DNA from: Acidimicrobiia bacterium
GTDB taxonomy: Bacteria > Acidobacteriota > Terriglobia > Versatilivoradales > Versatilivoraceae
DNA length: 32,330 nt
Assembly (NCBI GenBank): GCA_016871215.1
Contig: VFZK01000010.1
Coordinates: 1 to 32,330, forward strand
Direction of reading: 5' to 3'
Shown here: one piece after another, positions 16,248-24,104 of the stretch
Numbering within the stretch: position 1 is the first letter of the stretch
Layout: the number at the start of each line of letters is the position of its first letter
Made by a program: the position numbers and the translations under genes
The notes under the pieces: model-generated
What the model was told of the DNA's origin: nothing
Seen by the model: the letters and a program-made list of their open reading frames with translations, nothing else
The model's database searches: none

Positions 16248-17267
16248 ATGACGAAAGAACCACTGCCTCGACGCAGCTTTCTTCGCCTTGCGGGTACTCT
16301 AGCGGTTTCCGGTTCCCTGGGCCCCACGTTGCGTGGTGCGAAAGCCCAGATGAGCAAGGTCGAACGGCTGAAAGCCGCTCTCCGAGGCGAACGGGTCGAT
16401 CGAGTCCCATTCACCTGCTGGCATCATTTTGGACTGGAGAAGAAGCCAGGGGAAAACCACGCTGAGGCGACGATCGCCTTCTATCGCAAGTGCGACCCCG
16501 ATTTGTTGAAGGTCATGAGCGATTTCCCGTACCCGCCGCCGGAAGGCCTGGAGAAGCTCTCCCAACCCGAGGATTGGCAAAGGATCGAGCCCTTGAAGAA
16601 CCCCTTTCCCGAACAGATCAAGGCTCTGAGGCTGATCGCCAAAGAGCTCAAGGGGCAGGCGCTCTTCGTCGAAACGATTTTCCATTCCTGGAACGTTGCT
16701 GAGAAACTTTCTTCCAAGAAAGACCTGGTGCAACTGAAGGAGAACGACCCGAAACTGTTCAAAAAGGTTCTGCGCGCAATCTCAGAATCCCAAGCGAACC
16801 ATGTCCGCCTGGCTTTGGATGCCGGCGCCGCAGGCGTTTTCCTGGCGGTGTCTGCAGCTGACGAGTTCGTGACCGATGCCCAGGACTATCTGAAAATGGG
16901 CCGGGAGTCCGATCTGATGATCCTCGACGCCGTGAGAGACAAGGAACTCAACATCCTGCATGTCCATGGCAAGAAGCCGCATTGGGACACGCTGGTCACT
17001 TACCCGGTTCAGGTGATTAACTATTCGGTTCACGGAACGGGACTGGGTCTAACCGGCGCGCGAACCAAGTTCACGGGCACTCTGATGGGCGGCTTGAACG
17101 AGGAAAAAATCGCGACACAGAGCACGGATGAACTTGCACGCGATATCCAAGCTGCGGTCGCTGCCATGCAAAAGCGCCGGTTCATTCTCTCGCCAGGGTG
17201 CTCCGTGCCGAACGATATCTCGCCGGAGGTACTGCTTGGCCTGAGAGAGCTGGCTCGGAAAGGCTGA
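16248..17267 (+). CDS. Tat-exported uroporphyrinogen decarboxylase (URO-D) family protein
   Basis: A 339-residue protein beginning with a twin-arginine signal (PRRSFLRLAGTLAVSGSLG, ending near GAKAQ). The body is a URO-D superfamily TIM barrel: KVERLKAALRGERVDRVPF is the typical first helix, followed by SDFPYPPPEG, a long helical segment and LDAGAAGVFLAVSAA. The superfamily includes haem-pathway decarboxylases and cobalamin-dependent methyltransferases. The haem-enzyme signature (PxWxMRQAGR) is absent, so this is not HemE; a methyltransferase-like or unknown activity is more likely. Export of such a barrel is unusual. The ATG at 16248 has AAGGA 7 nt upstream. It is divergent from the lipoprotein gene and convergent with the response regulator. 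Confidence 0.85.
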   Translation: MTKEPLPRRSFLRLAGTLAVSGSLGPTLRGAKAQMSKVERLKAALRGERVDRVPFTCWHHFGLEKKPGENHAEATIAFYRKCDPDLLKVMSDFPYPPPEGLEKLSQPEDWQRIEPLKNPFPEQIKALRLIAKELKGQALFVETIFHSWNVAEKLSSKKDLVQLKENDPKLFKKVLRAISESQANHVRLALDAGAAGVFLAVSAADEFVTDAQDYLKMGRESDLMILDAVRDKELNILHVHGKKPHWDTLVTYPVQVINYSVHGTGLGLTGARTKFTGTLMGGLNEEKIATQSTDELARDIQAAVAAMQKRRFILSPGCSVPNDISPEVLLGLRELARKG

Positions 17268-17283
17268 CGCACGGGATCAGCCT
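17261..17283. terminator. Stem-loop overlapping the URO-D-like stop codon
   Basis: AGGCTGA and TCAGCCT make a perfect 7-bp stem around a 9-nt loop. The 5' arm contains the TGA of the plus-strand gene and the 3' arm ends 10 nt from the stop of the minus-strand response regulator gene. There is no T-tract. Confidence 0.35.
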
Positions 17284-17292
17284 GCCCGGATC

Positions 17293-17697
17293 TTAGCTTG
17301 CTGCCAGCACTCTGGCCACGGTTTCCTTCACCAGGCTCAGGCTCAGCGGTTTGAGCAGGGTGGCATGAGCCCCGAGCAGCTCCGCGGCCCGCAGGAATCT
17401 CCCGTCAAAGGCACCCGACATCGCAATGACTTTCAGGCCGGCAAAGTTGTTTCGAAGCGACTGCAAGATCTCGAGTCCGTCCGCTTCGGGCATGACGATG
17501 TCCGAAATCAGAAGATCCACCCTTGTATTGCGCAACTGATTCAGGGCGTCTCGTCCGTTCGGACTTTCGAGGACGCGATATCCGGCTTCGCCGAGGAACC
17601 GTTTCAGCAAGTCGCGAATGTCGCGCTCGTCGTCGACCACAAGAATTGTCGCAGACTCAGGTTGTCTAGCGCTCGATGCGATGTTCTTAGGATCCAT
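17293..17697 (-). CDS. Single-domain response regulator (CheY-like receiver)
   Basis: 134 residues from the ATG at 17697 (GGGAA 7 nt upstream; a TTG two codons earlier is less likely). It is a complete receiver domain with the acidic pair Asp22-Asp23, phosphoacceptor Asp66 (LLISDIVMPEADG), Ser94 in place of the usual Thr, and Lys116 in LLKPLS. There is no output domain, so it must act by protein contact or in a phosphorelay. It lies 50 nt after ffh on the same strand and may be transcribed from the rny-ymdB-ffh unit. No histidine kinase is nearby, so its partner is unknown. Confidence 0.9.
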   Translation of the reverse strand: MDPKNIASSARQPESATILVVDDERDIRDLLKRFLGEAGYRVLESPNGRDALNQLRNTRVDLLISDIVMPEADGLEILQSLRNNFAGLKVIAMSGAFDGRFLRAAELLGAHATLLKPLSLSLVKETVARVLAAS

Positions 17698-17746
17698 TAA
17701 CAATTCCCGTTGAAACCAGCCTGAGATTTGCTTCGAATGCGTGAGG

Positions 17747-19072
17747 TCAAAACTTCATCCGGCCCAGCCGCGCCATCATGCCGCCGCTCATCTGTTTCAT
17801 CATTTTCCGTGCCTGGACGTACTGCTTAAGCAGCTGGTTTACCTTTTGCACCGACGTGCCACTGCCTCGCGCAATGCGCTTGCGGCGGCTGCCGTTAATG
17901 ATTTGGTGGTGCGCGCGTTCCTTGGGCGTCATGGAGTTGATGATGGCCTCAATATGCAACAGCTCCTTTTCGTCCACCTTGACCTTGTTCAGGTCTTTGA
18001 ACGGCCCCACTTGAGGTAGCATGCCCAGAATCTGTTCCAGCGGTCCTAGCTTGCGCATCTGCCGCAGCTGATCGCGGAAATCCTCCAGCGTGAACGTGTC
18101 TTCGCGCAGCTTTTGTTCCAGCTCGACGGCCTGTTCCTGGTTGATGGCTTCCTGTGCTTTTTCAATGAGCGACAGAACATCGCCCATTCCGAGAATGCGC
18201 GACACCAGCCGGTCTGGATAGAACGGCTCGAGCGCGTCGGCCTTTTCGCCGACGCCGAAGAACTTTACCGGCTGGCCGGTGACGCTCTTGATGGAAAGCG
18301 CCGCGCCTCCGCGTGCGTCTCCATCCATCTTCGTGAGAATAATGCCGGTCAGACCCAGTTGGGTGTGAAACTCCTGTGCGCTCTTTACAGCGTCCTGCCC
18401 CGTCATGGCATCCGCTACGAAGAGGATTTCTGCCGGAGTCATGGCCTGCTTTACTTGGCGGAGTTCCTGCATCAGTTGTTCGTCGATATGGAGACGGCCA
18501 GCCGTGTCAATCAGCAGCACATCGCAGCCGGAATTCTCTGCCTCACGCAACGCCGCCTGGCAGAGCTTCAACGGGTCTTCGGAGCCTACCCCTGGGTACA
18601 CGGGCACGCCGAGGTCTTTGCCCAGGATTGCCAACTGCTCTCGCGCAGCGGGCCGGTAGATGTCGATCGACAATAGATAGGCGCGATGCCCATTGCGATT
18701 CAGCCAGCGCGCCAGTTTTCCCGTCGAGGTGGTTTTTCCCGAGCCCTGCAGACCGACAATGAGGAAGACGTTTGGCCGCTTCGGCGGAAAACACAGAGCG
18801 GCCGATTGGCCCCCAAGCATCTCCAGCAGCTCATCACGGACCACCTTGATTACCTGCTGGCCGGGCGTCAAGCTTTCAAGCACATCCTGGCCCAGAGCTT
18901 TCGTTTTGACCGACTCGACGAACTGCTTGACGACTTTGAAATTCACATCGGCTTCCAACAAAGCCATGCGAATCTCTTTCAGTGCTTCTTCGACGTGCTC
19001 AGCGGTGAGCCTGCCCTCACCGCGCAGGTTCTTGAACACACGCTGAAGCTTCTGGGTCAACTGATCGAACAT
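17747..19072 (-). CDS. ffh: Signal recognition particle protein Ffh
   Basis: 441 residues, full length. This GTPase binds signal sequences of nascent membrane proteins together with SRP RNA and delivers ribosomes to FtsY. The N domain (1-90) is followed by the G domain with the P-loop GLQGSGKTT (107-115), DTAGRLHIDE and TKMDGDARGGAAL, and by the methionine-rich M domain ending KMMKQMSGGMMARLGRMKF, which binds RNA and signal peptide. The conserved RNA-binding stretch (ING SRRKRIARGSGTSVQ) is intact. AAGGAG precedes the ATG by 5 nt. It follows ymdB by 37 nt. The matching SRP RNA gene was found about 7 kb away at 26062-26160. Confidence 0.97.
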   Translation of the reverse strand: MFDQLTQKLQRVFKNLRGEGRLTAEHVEEALKEIRMALLEADVNFKVVKQFVESVKTKALGQDVLESLTPGQQVIKVVRDELLEMLGGQSAALCFPPKRPNVFLIVGLQGSGKTTSTGKLARWLNRNGHRAYLLSIDIYRPAAREQLAILGKDLGVPVYPGVGSEDPLKLCQAALREAENSGCDVLLIDTAGRLHIDEQLMQELRQVKQAMTPAEILFVADAMTGQDAVKSAQEFHTQLGLTGIILTKMDGDARGGAALSIKSVTGQPVKFFGVGEKADALEPFYPDRLVSRILGMGDVLSLIEKAQEAINQEQAVELEQKLREDTFTLEDFRDQLRQMRKLGPLEQILGMLPQVGPFKDLNKVKVDEKELLHIEAIINSMTPKERAHHQIINGSRRKRIARGSGTSVQKVNQLLKQYVQARKMMKQMSGGMMARLGRMKF

Positions 19073-19109
19073 CTGAACTCCTTACACGGACCGCAAGCTT
19101 TTCCCTAGG

Positions 19110-19898
19110 CTAGCTGTCGGAAACCTTCATACAAAATCGCTCGATGCTCGACGCGCGTCCCGACTCAGGGCTCACGACGATCTCCACCGCGTTGATGCGG
19201 ACATCGCCCGTAGCCGTGTCGAAACGGGCCGGCATCTGGCTGATGAACTTGGGAAGGATGATGTCCTTGCTCACACCAATGATCGAATCGTGGGGTCCGG
19301 TCATGCCTGAATCGGAGATGTAGGCGGTGCCCCCGGGCAGGACCTGCTCGTCTGCTGTTGGCACGTGCGTGTGGGTTCCGATAATGGCTGAGACGCGCCC
19401 ATCGAAGTGCCAAGCCAGCGCCTGTTTCTCTGCTGTCGCCTCCGCATGGAAATCGATGAGAATGACTTTGATTTCCCGGCTCAGCGACGCCAGAAGAGCC
19501 TCGCCCGATCGAAACGGGCAATCGATGGCAGGCATGAAAACGCGGCCCTGGAGATTGATGACCGCATAGGGAACACTAGCGCGAGTCTGGCTCACCCACA
19601 ACCCCCTTCCCGGCGCCGTCGGTGGATAGTTGGCTGGCCTCAACAACCGCGGCTCCTGCTCAAAGTAGGGAAGGGCTTCCTTCTTGTCGAAGATGTGGTT
19701 GCCGGAGGTGAGCACGTCGACGTTGAGTCCCAACAGCTCCTCGCCTAGGCGGGGAGTGATGCCGTTGCCGGCTGCCGCGTTTTCCGCATTGGCAATGCAC
19801 AGGTCAATGTGCCGCGATTCGAGAATGTGGCCCAAGTGGTTCTTCAATGCGTCCCGTCCAGGACGGCCCACAATATCGCCAACAAAAAGGACCTTCAT
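19110..19898 (-). CDS. ymdB: YmdB/TIGR00282-family metallophosphoesterase
   Basis: 262 residues from the ATG at 19898, the family's usual length; the frame remains open upstream, but the conserved product begins MKVLFVGDIVGRPGRDAL. Metal ligands are visible in GDIVG, NAENAAAGNGITP, TSGNHIFDKKE and IIGTHTHVPTADEQVL. Family members are calcineurin-like phosphodiesterases acting on 2',3'-cyclic nucleotides and influence RNA turnover and biofilm decisions in Bacillus. It lies directly downstream of rny, as in Firmicutes, which supports a functional link to RNA decay. A GGAGG box sits 10 nt before the start. Confidence 0.93.
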   Translation of the reverse strand: MKVLFVGDIVGRPGRDALKNHLGHILESRHIDLCIANAENAAAGNGITPRLGEELLGLNVDVLTSGNHIFDKKEALPYFEQEPRLLRPANYPPTAPGRGLWVSQTRASVPYAVINLQGRVFMPAIDCPFRSGEALLASLSREIKVILIDFHAEATAEKQALAWHFDGRVSAIIGTHTHVPTADEQVLPGGTAYISDSGMTGPHDSIIGVSKDIILPKFISQMPARFDTATGDVRINAVEIVVSPESGRASSIERFCMKVSDS

Positions 19899-20139
19899 CG
19901 CTGCGGTGCCTCCAGCCGCTGAAAAGAAAAACAGGATGCCCAGAACCTTTGCGACCAGCCGGGGTGGGAAGCTTAACCGCGACACGAACGTGCCGCAAGT
20001 CTGGTGTCGCCCGCCGGTTTCGGCCTTAAGGGCTCCGTGCATCCTGTCGATAGGCGCGCCCTTCCACGCGCCAGTGTCTCGATGCCTAAACTCGTCGTAG
20101 CAACTTGGGGCTGGGGACTATTCCGATCACTCTGCCCAG

Positions 20140-21702
20140 CTATCGAGCGTAGTCTACTACGCGCATTTCGCGAATGACCGTCACCTTGATCTGTCCGGGG
20201 TACTGCAATTCGTTCTCGATCTTACGGGCAATATTACGGGTGAGGCAGAAGGCCTGTTCATCGCTCACCTTGTCGCTTTCCACCATGATCCGAAGCTCGC
20301 GCCCGGCTTGCAGTGCGTAGCACTTCGCTACGCCCTCGAAGGAATCGGCCAGATTCTCCAGTTTCTCGAGTCGCTTGACGTAGGTCTCCAGGATCTCCCG
20401 CCGCGCTCCAGGCCGCGCAGCAGACAAAGCGTCAGCAGCCTGAACGAGCTGTGCTTCCAGCGTGCGAAACTCCACATCGAAATGGTGGGCCTCCATGGCG
20501 TGAATCACTGCCTCGGTCTCGCCGCACTTGCGCGCTGCCTGAACACCTAGCTGGATATGGGTTCCTTCGACTTCCCGGTCGATGGCTTTGCCAATGTCAT
20601 GCAGCAGTCCGGCTCGTTTGGCAACCGCCATGTCGGCGCGAACCTCCGCGGCCATCATCCCGGCTAGATAGGCAACCTCTTTGGAGTGGCTTAGAACGTT
20701 CTGGCCGTAGCTCGTGCGATACCGCAGGCGGCCCAAGAGGCGAATGAGCTCCGGGTGGAGATCGTTCACTCCGATTTCCAGGGCTGCCGCTTCCCCTTCC
20801 TTCACAATCTTGTCGTCCAACTCCCTCTTGACTTTCTCGACGACTTCTTCGATTCGAGCTGGATGGATGCGGCCATCCGAAATCAACTTCTCGATCGACG
20901 TCTTCGCGATTTCACGGCGGATGGGATCAAAGCCAGAAACGATGATGGCTTCCGGAGTGTCATCGATGATCAGGTCACATCCGGTGGCTACTTCCAGGGC
21001 TCTGATGTTTCGTCCCTCACGACCGATGATGCGCCCCTTCATCTCGTCGCCGGGAAGATCGACGACTGACACTGCCGACTCCACCACGTGCTCTCCTGCG
21101 CACCGCTGAATGCACATGGTGATGATTTCTTTCGCCTGTTCCTGTCCAGTTTGCCGCGCCTCTTCTTCGATCCGGCGCGTAATGGCAACCGCCTCGCGGC
21201 GTGCTTCGGTCTCGACCTGCTTCAAGAACTGCCGCTTGGCCTCCTCGGCAGTCATTCCCGAGATAGCCTCCAGCTGCTTCTTCTGCTCGTAAATCAGCTC
21301 TCGAACCTTTTTCTCGTCCAGGGCGTGAAAATATTCTTTTTCGGCAAAGCGCTTCTCCTTCTGCCCCAGTTCCCTTTCCTTCCCAATCAAAGACTGCTCT
21401 TTCTTCTCAAGAAGCTCCTCGCGCTGCCCGAGCCTCTTCTCCAAGCTCTGAAGCTCCGATTTCCGGTCTTTCGATTGCTTCTCGACCTCCGCGCGAAGAC
21501 TCAGGCTTCTGTCTTTAGCCTCGAGTTGAGCTTCTCTTCGGATCGCCTCCGCTTCGCGCTTCGAATCTCCAATAATCTTCTGAGCAGCTTCTTCCGCGGC
21601 TCGCAACGATTTCGATCCCTGCTGGCTTCTGTAGAGCATGACCGCAAGGACAAAAACCAACGCGATCGCCACCCCTAATGCGCAATAGATAACCAAATTC
21701 AT
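20140..21702 (-). CDS. rny: Ribonuclease Y
   Basis: 520 residues, the standard length. This membrane-anchored endoribonuclease starts decay of many mRNAs. A transmembrane helix covers residues 3-24. A long coiled coil rich in Glu, Lys and Arg runs over about 30-190. The KH domain carries [12 protein letters not shown] (223-234), and the HD phosphohydrolase domain carries [10 protein letters not shown] (His368-Asp369) followed by [17 protein letters not shown] precedes the ATG by 5 nt. A strong promoter and a leader of about 150 nt lie upstream, with a perfect hairpin close to the ribosome-binding site. It is the first gene of the rny-ymdB-ffh block. Confidence 0.97.
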   Translation of the reverse strand: MNLVIYCALGVAIALVFVLAVMLYRSQQGSKSLRAAEEAAQKIIGDSKREAEAIRREAQLEAKDRSLSLRAEVEKQSKDRKSELQSLEKRLGQREELLEKKEQSLIGKERELGQKEKRFAEKEYFHALDEKKVRELIYEQKKQLEAISGMTAEEAKRQFLKQVETEARREAVAITRRIEEEARQTGQEQAKEIITMCIQRCAGEHVVESAVSVVDLPGDEMKGRIIGREGRNIRALEVATGCDLIIDDTPEAIIVSGFDPIRREIAKTSIEKLISDGRIHPARIEEVVEKVKRELDDKIVKEGEAAALEIGVNDLHPELIRLLGRLRYRTSYGQNVLSHSKEVAYLAGMMAAEVRADMAVAKRAGLLHDIGKAIDREVEGTHIQLGVQAARKCGETEAVIHAMEAHHFDVEFRTLEAQLVQAADALSAARPGARREILETYVKRLEKLENLADSFEGVAKCYALQAGRELRIMVESDKVSDEQAFCLTRNIARKIENELQYPGQIKVTVIREMRVVDYAR

Positions 21703-21726
21703 GGCGTCTCCTAAATCCTTCGAGAC

Positions 21727-21748
21727 CCAGGCGCTTCTCGGCCTGGGC
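21727..21748 (-). promoter_or_regulatory. Hairpin in the rny leader
   Basis: CCCAGGC and GCCTGGG form a perfect 7-bp stem around an 8-nt loop in the rny 5' leader, ending about 25 nt before the start codon and close to the ribosome-binding site. It could affect RNA stability or translation; RNase Y is known to be self-regulated in some bacteria, but no direct evidence exists here. Confidence 0.4.
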
Positions 21749-21861
21749 GCCGGCCCGAACCTGTGCCAACACCGACAGCAAAAAAAGGACGCTTGAAGTT
21801 AGCATGCTGGAAACCTTGGTCCGGACAGGAATCGACGGTCAAACAGGCCAATCGTTAGACG

Positions 21862-21890
21862 ATTATAGTTGACCCTATTTGGAATTACAA
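21862..21890 (-). promoter_or_regulatory. Promoter of rny
   Basis: On the minus strand TTGTAA (21890-21885) and a perfect TATAAT (21867-21862) are separated by 17 bp. Transcription would start near 21855 and produce a leader of about 150 nt before the rny ATG. Confidence 0.65.
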
Positions 21891-21898
21891 TATTTCGT

Positions 21899-21920
21899 AT
21901 AAGTCCAGAATAAGTCCAGA
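21899..21920. repeat. Perfect tandem 11-bp repeat just upstream of the rny promoter
   Basis: ATAAGTCCAGA occurs twice back to back (21899-21909 and 21910-21920), starting 9 bp upstream of the -35 box. A period of 11 bp places both copies on nearly the same face of the helix, as expected for an activator binding site. A 10-bp palindrome GTCACGTGAC lies 9 bp further upstream at 21930-21939. Confidence 0.5.
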
Positions 21921-22053
21921 CTGAACCCTGTCACGTGACGCAGTGCATCTGAGGGGAAAGAGTTTGTGCAGAGCAGGATGCCGGGAAATCAGTCTCGAAA
22001 ACCCTACCTACGGACCGTCAGGAATGCTGAAGGCAGGAGACGAACGAAGCAAG

Positions 22054-22734
22054 CTACGGCAGCTCTCGAACACGGATTTTGCGAAACCAGACTTCCTCGC
22101 CATGGTGCTGAAGGCCAATGTGGCCTTCGGGCAGCACCGAGAAACGGGGCATGTTCTTGAACTTGCTCTCAGCGATCAGGTCTCTGAGCTGCGGACTGCC
22201 CAACTCATACTCGACGACCTTCACTCCGTTTAGCCAGTGCTCACCGTTGCTGCCGCGCAGAACAACGCGGAGATGATTGAATTCACCTACGGGGCGCAGC
22301 TTCTTGCCGCCTGGAGCGATCAACGCGTAAAGAGATGCAGCAGATGTCTTTGGATTTCTGCCATCCCGGTGTCTTTCGTCATCGAGTACCTGGACCTCGG
22401 GTGCACTGTGCCAGATCGCCTTGTCTTCTTCGCTGGCTCGGTAGAAAACACCGCTATTCCCGCCTGGAGACACCTTCCACTCCAGCTCCAATTCAAAGTT
22501 GCGAAACTTCCTTTTGGTGATGAGGTCGACCTGATCCCCACCAACGATCGTCTTGAATGCTCCCTGGTCAATACTCCAACCCTTATCGGGAAAATCCTTT
22601 CGCTGGTATCCGCGCCAGGCATCACGCGATTTCCCGTCAAACAGAACAATCCATCGGTCCTCTGCACGAAGAACAACACCGTTGAAACACGCCACTAGCA
22701 TGGCAACAGCACACCACCAGAAGACTCGGCCCAT
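22054..22734 (-). CDS. Secreted DUF1080 (3-keto-disaccharide hydrolase-like) protein
   Basis: 226 residues from the ATG at 22734, which follows GGAGGAG at a suitable distance; an upstream in-frame ATG (22773) would only blur the signal peptide. The signal is MGRVFWWCAVAMLVACFNGV, with cleavage near LRAED. The single domain has all hallmark strands: WIVLFDGKSRDAW, FRNFELELEWKV, GGNSGVFYRAS, PEVQVLDDERH, EFNHLRVVLRG and HIGLQHHGEEVWFRKIRVREL. It is the short, one-domain form of the family, unlike the longer paralogue at 5159-6226. The substrate is unknown but probably a glycoside. It lies between recR with its downstream RNA and the rny promoter, and may be read from the strong promoter at 23104-23132. 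Confidence 0.9.
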   Translation of the reverse strand: MGRVFWWCAVAMLVACFNGVVLRAEDRWIVLFDGKSRDAWRGYQRKDFPDKGWSIDQGAFKTIVGGDQVDLITKRKFRNFELELEWKVSPGGNSGVFYRASEEDKAIWHSAPEVQVLDDERHRDGRNPKTSAASLYALIAPGGKKLRPVGEFNHLRVVLRGSNGEHWLNGVKVVEYELGSPQLRDLIAESKFKNMPRFSVLPEGHIGLQHHGEEVWFRKIRVRELP

Positions 22735-22925
22735 TGCCGCCGCTCCTCCTGCCATTCCGAGGCAAGAAATCAAGAATTGAAGAAGGCCAGGAAAACTAAG
22801 GCCTCAAACAGCAACCGAGACTCCCGGCTTGCAGAGCCAAACCAGGTTTTTGTCAGGGCTCATCCGACAGAAGACGCTTCTCAAGCGCAACTACGGAAGC
22901 GACCCCATCACCCCAGAAACACAAA

Positions 22926-23097
22926 ACCCCGCTCTGCCGTGAGACACTCTATTTGCACCTGGTAACCAGGTGGGCTCCCTAGCTTCCACTTTAGGAAACT
23001 TCACATGGTGAAGCTTGCACACCGTGAAATGACACAGGATCCCTAACAAATAGGCATTGGTACAAATATTTGTGTGCCAACACGAACATCGCAGGGT
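22926..23097 (-). ncRNA. Candidate structured RNA, possibly 6S RNA
   Basis: A strong promoter (23132-23104) starts a transcript near 23097 that contains no plausible protein. Ends can close on each other: CTGC (23094-23091) with GCAG (22937-22934), flanked by CCCC (23101-23098) and GGGG (22930-22927). Inside, CTATTTG (23053-23047) pairs perfectly with CAAATAG (22955-22949), and TTAGGGA (23046-23040) pairs with TTTCCTAA (22998-22991) around a perfect hairpin, CTTCAC/GTGAAG (23013-22999). A second hairpin is CACCTGG/CCAGGTG. The 5' arm has GATGTTCG opposite CACGGCAG, reminiscent of E. coli 6S RNA, and a T-rich stretch follows the 3' end. Length of about 172 nt also fits. This is a judgement by eye; it may instead be a long leader of the DUF1080 gene. 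Confidence 0.4.
22956..22972. repeat. Perfect 17-bp palindrome
   Basis: CACCTGGT-A-ACCAGGTG is a perfect inverted repeat with a single central base. As DNA it could be an operator; as RNA it forms a stable hairpin near the 3' end of the candidate structured RNA. A 12-bp perfect palindrome, ACAAATATTTGT, lies near the 5' end of the same transcript (23062-23073). Confidence 0.5.
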
Positions 23098-23103
23098 GGG
23101 GAG

Positions 23104-23132
23104 ATCATAGAGAACCGGCCGGAACGGGTCAA
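23104..23132 (-). promoter_or_regulatory. Strong sigma-70 promoter downstream of recR
   Basis: On the minus strand TTGACC (23132-23127) and TATGAT (23109-23104) are spaced by exactly 17 bp, so transcription should begin near 23097. It lies about 65 bp beyond the recR stop and some 360 nt before the DUF1080 start codon, which is why a separate RNA is suspected. Confidence 0.6.
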
Positions 23133-23196
23133 GGCTTTTTTCGCTCAGGAAAGCAAGGCTGACTCTCGGTGAATTCGGAGGAGAACGGCCGCTCCT

Positions 23197-23802
23197 TTAC
23201 CCGGAGAAATCGCGGCGTCCTTCCAGAGCGCGAGATACCGTGATGTGGTCGGCATATTCAAGATCGCCGCCGACCGGCACGCCTGTGGCAATGCGTGTGA
23301 CCTTGACACCCAAGGGTTTGATCAGGCGGGATAGATACAGTGCTGTGGCTTCGCCTTCGATGTTGGGGTTTGTGGCCAAGATGACCTCTTTGACTTGACC
23401 TTCTTGCAGCCGCTTCATCAGGCCAGGGATCTCCAACTGGTCCGGCCCCACGCCTTGCAGCGGCGATATCGCTCCAAGCAAGACGTGATACAAGCCGTGA
23501 TACTCGCGGGTTCTTTCGATGGCGAGGATGTTATGAGGCTCTTCCAGAATGCACAGGACTGTACGGTCACGGGCCGGATCGCTGCAGTACCGGCACGGAT
23601 CAACATCCGTGATGTTATTACAGACGGAACAGTAGCGGATGGACTCCTTCGCTGCCAGGATGGCATGGGCCAGCTTTTCGGCTTCCCTCTTTGGTGTGCG
23701 GATCAGGAAGAAAGCCAGGCGCTGCGCCGATTTCGAACCGATACCCGGCAGCTTCCTAAGTTCTTCGATCAACGTTTCAACCGGGCCCGCGTAGTCTTTC
23801 AT
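23197..23802 (-). CDS. recR: Recombination mediator protein RecR
   Basis: 201 residues, standard length. RecR works with RecO (and RecF) to load RecA on single-stranded gaps. Visible are the helix-hairpin-helix [11 protein letters not shown] (18-28), a four-cysteine zinc finger (Cys58, 61, 70, 73), a Toprim domain starting with [14 protein letters not shown], the [10 protein letters not shown] motif, and the C-terminal [12 protein letters not shown]. The ATG at 23802 shares a base with the ybaB stop (TAATG), so translation is coupled; the frame is open further upstream, but that part is ybaB read in another frame. Confidence 0.96.
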   Translation of the reverse strand: MKDYAGPVETLIEELRKLPGIGSKSAQRLAFFLIRTPKREAEKLAHAILAAKESIRYCSVCNNITDVDPCRYCSDPARDRTVLCILEEPHNILAIERTREYHGLYHVLLGAISPLQGVGPDQLEIPGLMKRLQEGQVKEVILATNPNIEGEATALYLSRLIKPLGVKVTRIATGVPVGGDLEYADHITVSRALEGRRDFSG

Positions 23803-24104
23803 TAGAACAGCCCAGGAATTTTGAGCCCTCCCGCCAGACCGCCAATTTGTCCTGAAAGCTCGTCGTCCACCTTGCGAGCAGCTTCGTTGAAGGCCGCCAC
23901 GATCAGGTCCTGCAGCATCTCGACGTCGCCGCCCGTCACGGCCTCTGGATCGATCTTGACGCTTAGCATCTGCTTCAGTCCGTTCAGCCTCACATTGACG
24001 ATGCAACCTCCAGCACTGCCCTCAACCGCCATCTCAGCCATCTGCTTCTGGAGCTGTTCCTGCATCTTCTGGGCCTGCTTCATAATCTGCTGCATGTTTT
24101 TCAT
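23802..24104 (-). CDS. ybaB: YbaB/EbfC family nucleoid-associated protein
   Basis: 100 residues, typical of the family. The N-terminal helix is rich in Met, Gln and Lys ([20 protein letters not shown]), followed by [23 protein letters not shown] and the C-terminal helix [18 protein letters not shown]. YbaB dimers form tweezers that bind DNA. It sits between dnaX and recR, the order conserved in many phyla, and ends within the recR start codon. GAGGG lies shortly before the ATG. Confidence 0.95.
   Translation of the reverse strand: MKNMQQIMKQAQKMQEQLQKQMAEMAVEGSAGGCIVNVRLNGLKQMLSVKIDPEAVTGGDVEMLQDLIVAAFNEAARKVDDELSGQIGGLAGGLKIPGLF

Noticed and set aside
21515-21805. A 96-codon minus-strand frame with a signal-like start upstream of rny
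   Set aside because: It overlaps rny in another frame for most of its length. The hydrophobic start lies in the leader with no ribosome-binding site.
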